Shown in pieces: positions 8,601-18,222 of a DNA stretch of 64,000 bases. The notes beneath the pieces were generated by a model, which saw only the letters and a program-made list of their open reading frames with translations, was not told the DNA's origin and did not search any database. Source of the stretch: Pseudomonas putida (GTDB lineage Bacteria > Pseudomonadota > Gammaproteobacteria > Pseudomonadales > Pseudomonadaceae). Where the stretch lies: assembly GCF_001976065.1 (NCBI RefSeq), contig NZ_MNAH01000003.1, positions 124,001-188,000 on the forward strand. The letters are read 5' to 3'. The translations under genes and the position numbers were made by a program. Position 1 is the first letter of the stretch. Each line of letters starts with the position of its first letter.

Positions 8601-11600
8601 TGGCCGGGCTCAATTCCAGCGCCTCGCCGACGTTCAGGCCGTGACGGCGCAGTTCCTGTTGCCAGAAGCCCGGGCGCTGCTGCACCGACAGGCTGTCCTG
8701 GCCCTGCCCGGCGAGCCACCACGAAGGTTGCGCGCCGAACACGAAATCTGCCCAACGGGCCGGGTGCTGCGCCACCAGCATCAGCTGGCCACCTGCCGAC
8801 AAGCGCGCCGCACCATGACTCAGGCCTGCGCTGATGGCTTGCAGCGGCGCCAGGTCGCTGGCGACCAGCACCAGGTCAAACCCCTGGGCGGGCACGGCCG
8901 GCAGTTGGGCGGCGTCGCTCAGGTTGAGCAGCTGCAGGTCCGGGAAGTCGGCTTGCAGCAAGCTGGCCGGGTCGAGGTCGTCGGCGCTGTACTGGTAGTC
9001 GATTCGGTCGAAGTCCAGCTGCGCACAGAGTTGCGCGGCGAACGGCGATCCACCGAAGCCAAGCTCGAGGATGCGCAGGCGCTGACCGGCCGGCAGCACG
9101 GCCAGGCGTTGGTCGATGTGGCGTTTGATCGCGTCCAGCAAGGCGTGGTAACCACTGGCACCCAGCACTTGGCGGGCCAGTTGCGCCGGCGAGGTTTCCC
9201 GCGGCAACAGCGCGTCGATCTGCGTCGCGCCGCTGAGCAGGTCCAGCAGGTGGATGCCGATACGGCCCACCGAGTGAATGATCTGGAAGTGCTCGGGATA
9301 ACTGCGGAACAGTTCCTGCCAGATGTCCTGGGCACTCGGTTGCTCGCCCTGATCGGCCAACTGCCAGCCATCGCCGCTGGCGATCAGGCTGCCGTCGTCC
9401 AGCGCTTGCTGCAGCAGGTGATCGAGGTAGCCGCAGAAGCCTTGCGCGGCGGCCTGCCAGGTCGCCCGTTGCGCTGCGCTGAGCTGGCCGCCAAGGGATT
9501 CGATGGCTTCCAGCACGAAGCTGGCGCACAGGCTGTCCAACAGCGGATCGACTTCCTGGCTGTAACGCACCAGGGTCGGTTCATCGATCACCAACGCCAG
9601 GCTTTGTGCCAGTGCATCGCGCAATGGCGAGGCCGGTTGCGGCAACGCACGGGCGGCCAGCGGCCAGGGTTTGGCAATGCCGGCGAAGTCCACCAGTTTC
9701 AGGTCGCCGCTGCGGTCCTTGTGCAACTTGACGGCACGGAAGCGTGCGTCCTTGATGCACACCACGGCGCGCCCCTCGGCGTCGTACAGGGTGAAGTCGG
9801 CCAGCAGCGAGTGTTCCGAACGACGCACCAGGCGCACCTTGGCCAGGCACGGCGGCAGGCTGCCTGCGGCGAAGTTGATGCGCCCCAGTTTTACCGGGAT
9901 GAACGCCAGCCCGTTGCGCGCCTTCGGGTCGCGGCTGAGCAATTGGGTGATCAGCTGGAACGCGCTGTCCAGCAGCGCCGGATGCAAGTGCAGGGCCGCC
10001 AGTTCGCAAGCGATGACACTCGGCACGCTGAGCTGCGCCAGTACCTGGTCACCGTCGATCCAGCCGGCTTCGATGGCCTGGTAGGCCGGGCCGTAATTCA
10101 GGCCGACCGCCGAGGTCAGCTGCAAATGTTCGGCACGGCTGAAATCCGCGGCGCGGGTTGGCAACGCGGGTGCCGGTTCGTTGAGCAGCACACCACGGGC
10201 CTCGCCCGGCAGGCGGGCAACCACGTGGCGGGCCCAGGGTTCTTCCTGGGAAGTGCTGCGCGAAACGATCGACACCGTGCCGTCACTGCTGTCGATCTGC
10301 ACGCGCACGCGCTTGCTCGACTCGGCGTGCAGCACCAGCGGGCTGTGAATTTCCAGCTCTTCGATGTCGACGAATTCACCCGGTTGGTGGCACTGCGCTG
10401 CCGCCAGCACCAGCTCGGTGAAACCGGCGCCGGGGAACAGCACGGCGTCGCCGACCTTGTGGTCCTCCAGGGACGGGAACAATTGCGTGTCCAGGCGACT
10501 GTCCCAGGTCAGTTCGTGGCCGGGTACCGCATGGCCCAGCAACGGATGCACACGGTCGAGGTACAGCGTGCGCGCCGACTCGGGGGTATCGGCGTGCCAG
10601 TGCCGCTCGCGCTGCCAGGCATAGTTGGGCAGGCGCACGAAGCGGCCGGTGCTCGGGAACAGGCACGCCAGGTCGGTCTCGGCGCCACTGATCAGCACCT
10701 TGGCCACCGCGCGGGTGACCATGGGCGGCGCGTCGTCATGACGCTTGAGCGTGCCAATCACCACGCCCTGTTGCTCGCGTGCCGCCAGGGCATCGCTGAC
10801 ATAGCTGCGCAGGATCGGGTGCGGGCCGACTTCGACGAAGACGTTGTAGCCCTGCTCGCACAGGGTCTCGCTGGCGGACTGGAACAACACCGGGAAACGG
10901 ATGTTCTGCCACCAGTACTCGGCGTCCAGGCGTTCGCCATCGAGCAGGCCACCGGTGACCGTGGAATACATCGGGATCTGGCTGGCGCGCGGCGCGATCT
11001 CGCGCAATGCCTCGACCACCTGCTCGGCGATCACGTTCATCGCCGGCGAGTGGAAGGCGTAGTCCAGGCCAAGGCGGCGCACGAATACCTGGCGTTCGGT
11101 CAGCGCCTGCTCAAGACGCTCAAGACCGGCCACGGAACCGGCCACGGTGGCGCCCTTGGAGCTGTTCTCGCCGGCGACGACCACGTCGTCCAAGCCCAGC
11201 TCCAGCAACAGGTTCGCGGTGTCACTGCCCGACAGGCCCACGGCGGACATCTGCCCGGAGCCGGCGGTCAGCCCCTGCAGGCGGCTGCGGTGGTAGATCA
11301 CGCGGGTCGCGTCGGCCAGGCTCAGGGCGCCACAGGCCCAGGCGGCCGCCACTTCGCCAACGCTATGGCCCATCACCACCTGCGGTACCACGCCCTGGCT
11401 GGCCAGCATGCGAGTAACGCCCACTTGCAGTGCGAACAGTGCCGGCTGGGCCAGCTCAGTCAGGTGATAACGCTCCTGGCCGTATTCGCCCGCCAGTTCG
11501 GCGATCAGCGAATAGCCGGCCAGTGGCTGGAACTGCGCGTCGACTTCGCTCACCGCGGCATGGAACACCGCATCGGCGAGCAGCGCCTTGCCCATGCCCT

Positions 11601-13224
11601 GCCACTGCGAGCCATTGCCGGAGTAGACGAACACCGGGCCTTTGGCCTGATCCAGCGCGCGACCGCTTTCGACCACCGCGCTCAAGGCCGGTACGGCCGG
11701 GTCCAGGGCGAAATCCAGCAACGCCTGGGCGCTTTGCTGTTGGTCGGAGCCGAACACCACTACGCGCTGCGGATGCAGGTCGCGACGCATCATCGCCTGG
11801 TAGGCCACGTCATACAGACTGGCTGCCGGGTGATCGCCCAGGTGCTGGGCAATGCTTTCGGCCATGGCCGCCAACCCGGCGCTGTCCTTGGCCGAGACCA
11901 TCAACGGCACCGCGCCCGCCTGGGTAACCGGCGGCACAACGCCCGGCGTGTGGCTTTGCAGGATGACGTGGGCGTTGGCGCCGCCGAAACCGAACGAGTT
12001 GACCCCCACCACCAGCGTGCCGTCCGGCTTGAGGGCGTGGTTGCGGGTGGCGACGTTGAGGTTGAGCTCGTCGAACGGAATACGCGGGTTGAGGTTCTTG
12101 ATGCCGATGGTGGCCGGCACCTGGCGCTCGGTGACGCAGTACAGCGCCTTCATCAAGCCGGCCACGCCGGACGCGGCCTCCAGGTGACCGATGTTGCTCT
12201 TGACCGAGCCGATCAACAACGGCTTGTCCGCGCCGCGCACCTGGCCCAGGGCCAGGCCGATGGCCCGGCTTTCGATGGGGTCGCCCACCGGCGTACCGGT
12301 ACCGTGGGCTTCCAGGTAGTCGATGTCGGCTGGCGAGATCCCGGCGCTGGCGTAGGCCTGGGTCATCAACGCTGCCTGCGCATCGGCGCTGGGTACGGTC
12401 AGCCCGGATTTGCGCCCATCGGTATTGACCGCACTGCCGGCGACGACGGCGAGGATCTGGTTGCCATCGGCCACCGCCTTGTCGTAATCCTTGAGGTAGA
12501 ACAGCCCTGCCCCTTCGGAACGCACATAACCGTCGCCGGCTTCGTCGAAGACGTTGCAGCGCCCTTTGCGCGACAGCATCGAGGCCTTGGAGAAGATCAG
12601 GAAGCCGAATGGGTGCAAGTGCAGGCTGATACCGCCGGCCAGTGCCTGGTCGATATCGCCGCTTTGAATGGCCTGGCAGGCCTGGTGGAACGCGACCAGC
12701 GACGAGGAACAGGCGGTGTCGACCGCCATGCTCGGGCCGTGCAGGTCATAGAAATACGACAGGCGATTGGCCGCGATGCTGAAGGTGTTGCCCGTGGCCG
12801 TCGAGGCATCCACCAGCGACAGGTCATGGGACAGGCGATAGGCGTAGTCGGTGCTGGCAATGCCCAGGTACACACCGCAATTGCTGCCGCGCACGCTCGA
12901 CGGTTTTACCCCGGCGTTCTCGAACACTTCCCAGCCCAGCTCCAGTAACAGGCGCTGTTGGGGGTCCATGATCGCCGCTTCGCGGGGAGAAATGCTGAAG
13001 AAGCCGGCATCGAAGGTGGAAATGTCGCCCAGCGTGCCAGCCGCCAGGGTGTAGGCGGTGCCAGGGTTGGCCTTGTCCGGGTGGAAAAACGCATCGCGGG
13101 ACCAGCGGGACGGGTCGACTTGCGTGATGAAGTCGTGCCCTTCCAGCAGATTCTGCCAAAAAGTTGCGGAAGTGGAGCCGGGAAAACGAAACGAAGCCCC
13201 AATTATTGCAACTTTTTTACGCAT
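5668..13224 (-). CDS. Single-module highly reducing type I polyketide synthase (KS-AT-DH-MT-like-ER-KR-ACP; WcbR-like)
   Basis: About 2518 residues. In order: ketosynthase with DTACSSS (Cys near 172), EAHGTGT (about 308) and SNIGH (about 340); acyltransferase with GHSVGE (about 620); dehydratase region with H-P-L-L-G-H and L-E-D-H (about 895-921); a region near 1385 with LELGFGG where methyltransferases have a SAM loop, probably degenerate; enoylreductase with IHGAAGGVG (about 1910); ketoreductase with LVTGGLSGFG (about 2116); and an acyl-carrier domain with LGLDSL (Ser about 2425). No thioesterase is present. The ATG at 13224 has a GGTGGAG site upstream; a GTG 12 bases earlier is possible. 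The full reducing set predicts a saturated fatty-acid-like chain, probably passed to the oxoamine synthase behind it. Antisense frames across this gene are shadows. Confidence 0.93.
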   Translation of the reverse strand: MRKKVAIIGASFRFPGSTSATFWQNLLEGHDFITQVDPSRWSRDAFFHPDKANPGTAYTLAAGTLGDISTFDAGFFSISPREAAIMDPQQRLLLELGWEVFENAGVKPSSVRGSNCGVYLGIASTDYAYRLSHDLSLVDASTATGNTFSIAANRLSYFYDLHGPSMAVDTACSSSLVAFHQACQAIQSGDIDQALAGGISLHLHPFGFLIFSKASMLSRKGRCNVFDEAGDGYVRSEGAGLFYLKDYDKAVADGNQILAVVAGSAVNTDGRKSGLTVPSADAQAALMTQAYASAGISPADIDYLEAHGTGTPVGDPIESRAIGLALGQVRGADKPLLIGSVKSNIGHLEAASGVAGLMKALYCVTERQVPATIGIKNLNPRIPFDELNLNVATRNHALKPDGTLVVGVNSFGFGGANAHVILQSHTPGVVPPVTQAGAVPLMVSAKDSAGLAAMAESIAQHLGDHPAASLYDVAYQAMMRRDLHPQRVVVFGSDQQQSAQALLDFALDPAVPALSAVVESGRALDQAKGPVFVYSGNGSQWQGMGKALLADAVFHAAVSEVDAQFQPLAGYSLIAELAGEYGQERYHLTELAQPALFALQVGVTRMLASQGVVPQVVMGHSVGEVAAAWACGALSLADATRVIYHRSRLQGLTAGSGQMSAVGLSGSDTANLLLELGLDDVVVAGENSSKGATVAGSVAGLERLEQALTERQVFVRRLGLDYAFHSPAMNVIAEQVVEALREIAPRASQIPMYSTVTGGLLDGERLDAEYWWQNIRFPVLFQSASETLCEQGYNVFVEVGPHPILRSYVSDALAAREQQGVVIGTLKRHDDAPPMVTRAVAKVLISGAETDLACLFPSTGRFVRLPNYAWQRERHWHADTPESARTLYLDRVHPLLGHAVPGHELTWDSRLDTQLFPSLEDHKVGDAVLFPGAGFTELVLAAAQCHQPGEFVDIEELEIHSPLVLHAESSKRVRVQIDSSDGTVSIVSRSTSQEEPWARHVVARLPGEARGVLLNEPAPALPTRAADFSRAEHLQLTSAVGLNYGPAYQAIEAGWIDGDQVLAQLSVPSVIACELAALHLHPALLDSAFQLITQLLSRDPKARNGLAFIPVKLGRINFAAGSLPPCLAKVRLVRRSEHSLLADFTLYDAEGRAVVCIKDARFRAVKLHKDRSGDLKLVDFAGIAKPWPLAARALPQPASPLRDALAQSLALVIDEPTLVRYSQEVDPLLDSLCASFVLEAIESLGGQLSAAQRATWQAAAQGFCGYLDHLLQQALDDGSLIASGDGWQLADQGEQPSAQDIWQELFRSYPEHFQIIHSVGRIGIHLLDLLSGATQIDALLPRETSPAQLARQVLGASGYHALLDAIKRHIDQRLAVLPAGQRLRILELGFGGSPFAAQLCAQLDFDRIDYQYSADDLDPASLLQADFPDLQLLNLSDAAQLPAVPAQGFDLVLVASDLAPLQAISAGLSHGAARLSAGGQLMLVAQHPARWADFVFGAQPSWWLAGQGQDSLSVQQRPGFWQQELRRHGLNVGEALELSPAMSSGSYVLVGAAEQAAAFESQPLPAQRWLLVADEQGAEQAFAEQLAAALREQGQSVDWLAPAPAQDLAAQLRTTPAPQHLLLLSGLFGSEGLDDQARRCMLAAALTQACEQAGISPDCWLLTRGAAVHLLPAAAQVAGSLASVADAALWGFGRTLANEAVGCRVRLLDLAEGAGVEALLPALLNADDETELAISAEGDRYVARLRVRPHHQEAGAEQQLATQVSLGFELPGQLRNLRWEAHEPLLPAGDELDIEVQATGLNFRDVMYALGLLSDEAIENGFSGPTLGFEFAGVVRGKGAQVQGDFQPGDRVVGFGPSSFANRLITNANAVARIPEGMSFEAAATIPSTFFTVYYALHHLARLEPGEKILIHGAAGGVGIAAIQIAKWCRAEIYATAGSDEKRDFLRLLGVEHVFDSRSLAFADEILAITDGRGVDVVLNSLAGEAINRNLQVLKPFGRFLELGKRDFYQNTKIGLRPFRNNISYFGIDADQLMSERPDLTRRLFSDMMQLFRDGILSPLPYREFDANDVVESFRYMQQARQIGKIVVTYRTPIQQVFRAPLAQAQALQLAADGTYLVTGGLSGFGLRTAQWLVDKGARHLALLGRRGAATEEAQPALAAWREQGIEVQALACDITDSAQLRSVLASIEASTAPLRGVVHAATVFEDGLIRNLTQAQLQRVLEPKAKGAQYLHELTAHLALDFFVLFSSATTLFGNPGQANYVAANHWLEALARHRLLQGLPATAVLWGAIDDAGFLARNQDVKDALQSRMGGAALQSQAALDTLERLLLQQRSGLGVLELDWKALSRFLPAAGSPKFSELARLHSGEQEEESNVDDIQRLLLEMNDQELTELFAEMLKQEISEILRMPTSKLDSSRPLQELGLDSLMSVELVVAVEERFGIRLPVMELSETSSIAKLTVRILELLRGSQDAEAAPIAEDNLQALTLARHGADLSEAELAQVREGARDPDSQLSRLIN

Positions 13225-13607
13225 GACTTTCTCCACCTTTTTATATTCTCAACGGTACCGCCATCGCTTCGTGCGATGGGTGCATCGAACACCCTCATGG
13301 GTCCGACATAACCTTGAGAAACTTGCTGAATTCCGTTGGGTAGTGACTCTGTATTTATTATTAGGAGTACTTTTTGCCCGGCATCGACTCCAGCGCCACT
13401 CAAGGGTGAGCTACTAAAACGCCACTGCCGGGGGCGCAAAATCATACGCTGAGCGCCCTTGCAGGGAAACCCTTACAAACCGTTACAGTACGACCCGTCG
13501 TCGCCTATTCGCCTTGATCGACGCCGGGCGCCCGGTAAAAAAAAATAAATTCAATAAAGCCGCTGCACGGCCGACAACCCGTCAAAGCCTTGCGGATTAA
13601 ACAAGCC
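13225..13607. promoter_or_regulatory. Divergent intergenic region between the PKS and aer genes
   Basis: These 383 bases separate the start codons of the PKS (minus) and aer (plus) and must hold both promoters. On the minus strand the leader is AT-richer than its surroundings, with a run of TAATAATAAATACAG sequence near 13350. I could not identify a convincing -35/-10 pair, sigma-28 box or operator for either gene, and see no coding potential. Confidence 0.4.
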
Positions 13608-15173
13608 ATGCGTAATAACCAGCCCATTACACAACGCGAACGGACCTTTCCGGCTCAGCAACGGTTGATTTCCACCACGGATGCCAAGGGCATGATCACC
13701 TACTGCAACGACGATTTCGTCGAGATCAGCGGGTTTTCTCGTGAGGAACTGATCCGCGCGCCGCATAACCTGGTGCGTCATCCCGACGTACCCGCCGCGG
13801 TCTTCGCGCACATGTGGGGCACACTCAAACAAGGCTTGCCATGGATGGGCATTGTCAAGAATCGCTGCAAGAGCGGTGACCACTACTGGGTTAACGCCTA
13901 TGTGACACCGATCTTCGAAGGCAACCAGGTGATCGGTTACGAGTCGGTGCGGGTCAAGCCCACCGCCGAACAGATACGCCGCGCCGAAGCGCTCTACCAA
14001 CGCATCAACCAGGGCAAGCCAGCCATCCCTGCCACCGATAAATGGTTGCCGGTGCTGCAGGACTGGCTGCCTTTCATTCTGGTCAGCCAGTTGAGTTTCA
14101 TGATCGGTGCGACACTGACCTCCCAGTGGGGCTTCGCCCTGGCGGCCGGTCTTTCGGTGCCACTGGGCCTGCTGGGCCTGAGCTGGCAGCAACGCGGCAT
14201 CAAGCGTTTGCTGCGCCTGGCCGAGCAGACCACGTCCGACCCGCTGATCGCGCAGATGTACACCGACAGCCGCGGTGCCCAGGCACGCCTGGAAATGTCG
14301 ATCCTCAGCCAGGAGGCACGCCTGAAAACCTGCCTGACCCGCCTGCAGGACACCGCCGAGCACCTGACCGACCAGGCGAAGCAGTCCGACGCCCTGGCGC
14401 ACGACAGCTCCAGCGGCCTGGAACGCCAACGCGTTGAAACCGAGCAGGTCGCCACCGCCGTCAACCAGATGGCGGCCACTACCCAGGAAGTCGCCAGCCA
14501 TGTGCAGCGCACTGCCGACGCCACCCAGCAAGCCAATCGCCTGACCGGCCGCGGTCGCGACATCGCCGGGGAAACCCGCGAAGCCATCCAGCGCCTGTCG
14601 GTGGTGGTGGGGGAAACCGGGGTGACCGTGACCCAACTGGCCAAGGACAGCAACGAAATCGGCGGCGTGGTCGACGTGATCAAGGGCATTGCCGACCAGA
14701 CCAACCTGCTGGCACTGAACGCGGCCATTGAAGCGGCGCGTGCCGGCGAGATGGGTCGTGGTTTTGCGGTGGTGGCTGACGAAGTTCGCCAACTGGCCCA
14801 ACGCACCAGCGAATCCACCGGGCAGATCCATGCCCTGATCGCCAAGCTGCAGCAAACCGCGAACACCGCGGTGCAGACCATGGAAGCCGGACATCGCCAG
14901 GCCGAAGAAGGCGTGGCGCGGGTGCTGGAAGCGGATCAGGCGCTGGTCGGCATCAGCGAGGCGGTGGCCAACATCACCGACATGACCACCCAGATCGCTG
15001 CCGCGACCGAAGAGCAAAGCGCCGTGGCCGAAGAAATCAGCCGCAACATCAGCAACATTTCGGCACTGGCGGACCAGACCTCGGAACAGGCGCAGAACTC
15101 GGCGCTGTTGAGTGAAGAGCTGACCAAGACGGCGAATACGCAGTACTCGTTGGTGGAGCGGTTTAATCGCTGA
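13608..15173 (+). CDS. aer: Aerotaxis receptor Aer (PAS domain, methyl-accepting chemotaxis protein)
   Basis: The 521-residue product begins [11 protein letters not shown], typical of Pseudomonas Aer. It has an N-terminal PAS domain (about residues 20-115, with [10 protein letters not shown] and H-P-D-V-P for FAD-type redox sensing), a hydrophobic central segment (about 145-185), and a C-terminal signalling domain whose hairpin tip is [21 protein letters not shown] near residue 370. Aer senses redox or oxygen and signals to CheA/CheW at the inner membrane. The ATG at 13608 is chosen because it gives the usual family length; a TTG 18 bases earlier adds six residues without family support. Confidence 0.92.
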   Translation: MRNNQPITQRERTFPAQQRLISTTDAKGMITYCNDDFVEISGFSREELIRAPHNLVRHPDVPAAVFAHMWGTLKQGLPWMGIVKNRCKSGDHYWVNAYVTPIFEGNQVIGYESVRVKPTAEQIRRAEALYQRINQGKPAIPATDKWLPVLQDWLPFILVSQLSFMIGATLTSQWGFALAAGLSVPLGLLGLSWQQRGIKRLLRLAEQTTSDPLIAQMYTDSRGAQARLEMSILSQEARLKTCLTRLQDTAEHLTDQAKQSDALAHDSSSGLERQRVETEQVATAVNQMAATTQEVASHVQRTADATQQANRLTGRGRDIAGETREAIQRLSVVVGETGVTVTQLAKDSNEIGGVVDVIKGIADQTNLLALNAAIEAARAGEMGRGFAVVADEVRQLAQRTSESTGQIHALIAKLQQTANTAVQTMEAGHRQAEEGVARVLEADQALVGISEAVANITDMTTQIAAATEEQSAVAEEISRNISNISALADQTSEQAQNSALLSEELTKTANTQYSLVERFNR

Positions 15174-15240
15174 TCGTTAGTTGAGAAGAAATGCCGGGCG
15201 AGCTTTCGACTGCCACGAGAAGGTCAGCCCGACCGAGAAA

Positions 15241-15278
15241 CCTTGCAAGTTCATACTTGCAGGGCTTTTCTCATTTTT
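15241..15278 (+). terminator. Rho-independent terminator downstream of aer
   Basis: CCTTGCAAGT and ACTTGCAGGG form a 10-bp stem with one wobble pair around a TCAT loop (15241-15264), followed by a T-rich tract. It lies about 70 bases after the aer stop. Confidence 0.75.
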
Positions 15279-15477
15279 GCACCGAGGATTTCTCAGCCAG
15301 GATGAGTTATTGAATATTGCGCAAACAACTAGCTCAGCACCGAAACACACCGAATCGATATAAACGACTGTCACTTTTACCAGTATCTACCCCGCACTAC
15401 TTCCGACATTCTCTATGCATCGCGCAGATAGCTCTAGCTGAAGCGTAATAACCAACGCCATAGAGAAGAGTATTTAT

Positions 15478-15972
15478 ATGAACAATAACAAGCATCCAAA
15501 CACGCCGTTAGCCAAGGTAAAAATCACTAGAAACAAAGATGGGTCGGCCACTATCAGCGACCTTCCAATCGGTAGAATCAACGAGTTTCAATGGAGATTA
15601 AAAGATATAGATTACAAGGCGGAGCTCGCACGATTTCTTATAGCCGCGGAACCAGATGGCGCCGACTCATGGCTATGGTTTGGCAGCTACGGACTTGAAG
15701 AAAATATTCACGGATATGGTTTACTGCTCCCCTTCAATAACGCGGCTCCCGTAGATGGAGTGTTCACGGTAGGTGGGCCAGAGCGGCTTGAAATATTTCA
15801 TTTGCATTGGGTCGGCGGCCCTATCGCCAAAATTACTTTTGCGGACCGCGGTGAGGCGAGTGTAATGATCGCCCCCAACACATGGACAGTCACAGGTACA
15901 TTCTCTGCAATGTTCATGGACCTGCACCTGAACCCTAGCGGTAGTTTCAATCTGGACATGTCCAATCAATAA
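15478..15972 (+). CDS. Hypothetical protein, orphan
   Basis: A 164-residue soluble protein with no signal peptide or membrane segment and no family I recognise. It is rich in Gly, Trp and Phe in its second half (W-L-W-F-G-S-Y-G near residue 62, H-L-H-W-V-G-G near 105), which suggests a beta-rich fold. Codon use and base composition are clearly more AT-rich than the flanking aer and hydrolase genes, so recent acquisition is likely. The start is the ATG at 15478; the upstream region from 15280 shows nothing recognisable. Confidence 0.6.
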   Translation: MNNNKHPNTPLAKVKITRNKDGSATISDLPIGRINEFQWRLKDIDYKAELARFLIAAEPDGADSWLWFGSYGLEENIHGYGLLLPFNNAAPVDGVFTVGGPERLEIFHLHWVGGPIAKITFADRGEASVMIAPNTWTVTGTFSAMFMDLHLNPSGSFNLDMSNQ

Positions 15973-16028
15973 AAGAATGCCGGGTTTCATCGCAAACTAG
16001 TGATGATGCCCTGTGTTCTAAAAGAACT

Positions 16029-16706
16029 TTATTCAAGAAACTCGGCCACCATCTTTACCGCCACGTCCAGATGCTGCTCATGCGTAAACCCCGAAGCCTT
16101 CAGCGGCTTCAAATCATGATCCCCCGCCACCAGCCAGAACACGTCGATACTCGGGGACAGCGAGTAACCCTCGACCGCCTCGCGATCGCCCAACGCATCC
16201 CGCTCGCCCTGCACGATCAGCGTGGGCGTCTTCAATCCAGCCAAATGCTCGACCCGAGGTTTTTCCGGCTTGCCCACCGCATAAAACGGATAACCCAGGC
16301 ACACCAACGCATCGGCGCCCAATTCATCGGCGAGCATACTGGCCGCCCGACCGCCCATGGACTTGCCACCAATGGCCAGGGGCCCAGTGACATGGCGTCG
16401 CACCTGCGCGTACACCTCGCGCCAACACTCCAGCAGTTTGGGCATCGGATTGGGGGGGCGCTTGCCGCCATCGATGCGCCGCTGCGCCATGTAGGGAAAC
16501 TCGAAGCGCAGCACGCTGACACCTTGCGCCACAAGGCGTGCGGTCATGTCGTTCATCCAGTTACTGTCCATCGGTGCACCGGCGCCATGCGCCAGGATCA
16601 GGGTCGCCGAGGCCTTGCCCGACGCCGCATCCCACTTCCATCCATGTTCGCGCACGCACTGCGCCCATTGATCCCCGTCAATACCGGCCTTGTGCTGTTT
16701 GTCCAT
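16029..16706 (-). CDS. Alpha/beta hydrolase (dienelactone hydrolase / KAT-complex-like fold)
   Basis: The 225-residue product has a lipid-hydrolase-like oxyanion stretch [13 protein letters not shown] near residue 37, the nucleophile elbow G-G-K-S-M-G-G near residue 108, a [12 protein letters not shown] acid-residue block near residue 165, and a catalytic-type histidine in V-A-G-D-H-D-L-K near residue 198. Substrate unknown. It is divergent from the first cbb3 oxidase operon, with only 81 bases between start codons, and its first codons contain that operon's ANR box. The open frame extends upstream across the oxidase genes as a shadow; the ATG at 16706 is the sensible start. Confidence 0.85.
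   Translation of the reverse strand: MDKQHKAGIDGDQWAQCVREHGWKWDAASGKASATLILAHGAGAPMDSNWMNDMTARLVAQGVSVLRFEFPYMAQRRIDGGKRPPNPMPKLLECWREVYAQVRRHVTGPLAIGGKSMGGRAASMLADELGADALVCLGYPFYAVGKPEKPRVEHLAGLKTPTLIVQGERDALGDREAVEGYSLSPSIDVFWLVAGDHDLKPLKASGFTHEQHLDVAVKMVAEFLE
16668..16681 (+). promoter_or_regulatory. ANR/FNR box for the first cbb3 operon
   Basis: TTGATCCCCGTCAA matches the ANR consensus TTGAT-N4-ATCAA at 9 of 10 positions. Its centre is 113 bases upstream of the ccoN start and it lies inside the 5' coding end of the divergent hydrolase. A transcript starting 41.5 bases downstream of the centre would begin near 16716, leaving a leader of about 70 bases. Confidence 0.75.
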
Positions 16707-16787
16707 GCTTGCCTCGCTTTTAGTCTGCCTATAACTCAGGCCGAAGGGTGCGCTTGCACACTTGGGCTGAACCGTGGATGGGGAACC

Positions 16788-18212
16788 ATGAACACTTCTA
16801 TCAGTACCGCCTACAACTATAAGGTGGTCCGCCAATTCGCCATTATGACGGTGGTGTGGGGCATCGTCGGCATGGGGCTCGGGGTTTTTCTCGCTGCCCA
16901 GTTGGTCTGGCCCGAACTCAACTTCAATTTGCCCTGGACCAGCTTCGGCCGCCTGCGCCCGCTGCACACCAACGCGGTGATCTTTGCCTTCGGCGGTTGC
17001 GCCCTGTTCGCCAGTTCGTTCTATTCGGTGCAACGCACCTGCCAGACCCAGCTGTTTGCACCGAAAATCGCCGCCTTCTGTTTCTGGGGCTGGCAGCTGG
17101 TGATCCTGCTGGCGGCCGTCAGCCTGCCGCTGGGCTACACCAGCTCCAAGGAGTACGCCGAGCTGGAATGGCCGATCGACATCCTGATCACCATCGTCTG
17201 GGTCGCCTACGCCGTGGTGTTCTTCGGCACGATCATGCAGCGCAAGACCAAGCACATCTATGTTGGTAACTGGTTCTTCGGTGCCTTCATCATCACCGTG
17301 GCGATCCTGCACATCGTCAACAACATGGAGCTGCCGGTCAGCTTCACCAAGTCCTATTCGCTGTACTCCGGCGCCACCGACGCGATGGTGCAATGGTGGT
17401 ACGGCCACAACGCCGTGGGCTTTTTCCTCACCGCCGGTTTTCTCGGGATGATGTATTACTTCGTGCCGAAACAGGCCGAGCGCCCGGTGTACTCCTATCG
17501 CCTGTCGATCGTGCACTTCTGGGCGCTGATCACCCTGTACATCTGGGCAGGTCCCCACCACCTGCACTACACCGCCCTGCCAGACTGGGCGCAGTCGCTG
17601 GGCATGGTGATGTCGCTGATCCTCCTGGCGCCGAGCTGGGGCGGGATGATCAACGGCATGATGACCCTGTCGGGCGCCTGGCATAAGTTGCGCAGCGATC
17701 CGATCCTGCGCTTCCTCGTGGTGTCGCTGGCGTTCTACGGCATGTCGACCTTCGAAGGGCCGATGATGGCAATCAAGACGGTCAACGCCCTCTCCCACTA
17801 CACCGACTGGACCATCGGCCACGTACACGCCGGCGCCCTCGGCTGGGTGGCGATGATTTCCATCGGCGCGCTGTACCACATGATCCCGAAAATCTTCGGT
17901 CGCCCGCAGATGCACAGCATCGGCCTGATCAACGCGCACTTCTGGCTCGCCACCATCGGCACCGTACTCTACATCGCCTCGATGTGGGTCAACGGCATCG
18001 CCCAGGGCCTGATGTGGCGTGCAGTGAACGAGGACGGCACGCTGACCTACTCCTTCGTCGAAACCCTGGTGGCCAGCCACCCCGGCTTCGTCGTGCGGTT
18101 GGTGGGCGGGGCGATCTTCCTCAGCGGCATGTTGCTGATGGCCTACAACACCTGGCGCACCGTGCGGGCCTCGCAGCCTGCCGAAGCCGCCGCTGCCGCG
18201 CAGATGGCCTGA
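16788..18212 (+). CDS. ccoN: cbb3-type cytochrome c oxidase subunit I (first operon; ANR-regulated copy)
   Basis: The 474-residue protein has the usual CcoN length and a dozen or so membrane helices. It carries the heme-copper ligands: H in R-P-L-H-T-N near residue 60, W-W-Y-G-H-N near residue 203, A-G-P-H-H-L-H-Y (Cu-site histidines) near residue 253, and D-W-T-I-G-H-V-H-A near 340-345. It is the catalytic subunit of the high-affinity proton-pumping terminal oxidase in the inner membrane. The start at 16788 is set by homology with the second copy at 20466. By gene order with P. aeruginosa, where the upstream operon is cco-2, this would be CcoN2; the ANR box supports that. Confidence 0.96.
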   Translation: MNTSISTAYNYKVVRQFAIMTVVWGIVGMGLGVFLAAQLVWPELNFNLPWTSFGRLRPLHTNAVIFAFGGCALFASSFYSVQRTCQTQLFAPKIAAFCFWGWQLVILLAAVSLPLGYTSSKEYAELEWPIDILITIVWVAYAVVFFGTIMQRKTKHIYVGNWFFGAFIITVAILHIVNNMELPVSFTKSYSLYSGATDAMVQWWYGHNAVGFFLTAGFLGMMYYFVPKQAERPVYSYRLSIVHFWALITLYIWAGPHHLHYTALPDWAQSLGMVMSLILLAPSWGGMINGMMTLSGAWHKLRSDPILRFLVVSLAFYGMSTFEGPMMAIKTVNALSHYTDWTIGHVHAGALGWVAMISIGALYHMIPKIFGRPQMHSIGLINAHFWLATIGTVLYIASMWVNGIAQGLMWRAVNEDGTLTYSFVETLVASHPGFVVRLVGGAIFLSGMLLMAYNTWRTVRASQPAEAAAAAQMA

Positions 18213-18222
18213 GGAGTCCGCC

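Noticed and set aside
7879..12948. A 1689-codon open frame on the plus strand antisense to the PKS gene
   Set aside because: Its composition (very rich in Arg, His, Gln, Gly and Ala) and its exact overlap with the PKS coding region show it is a high-GC shadow; it has no domain and no ribosome site.
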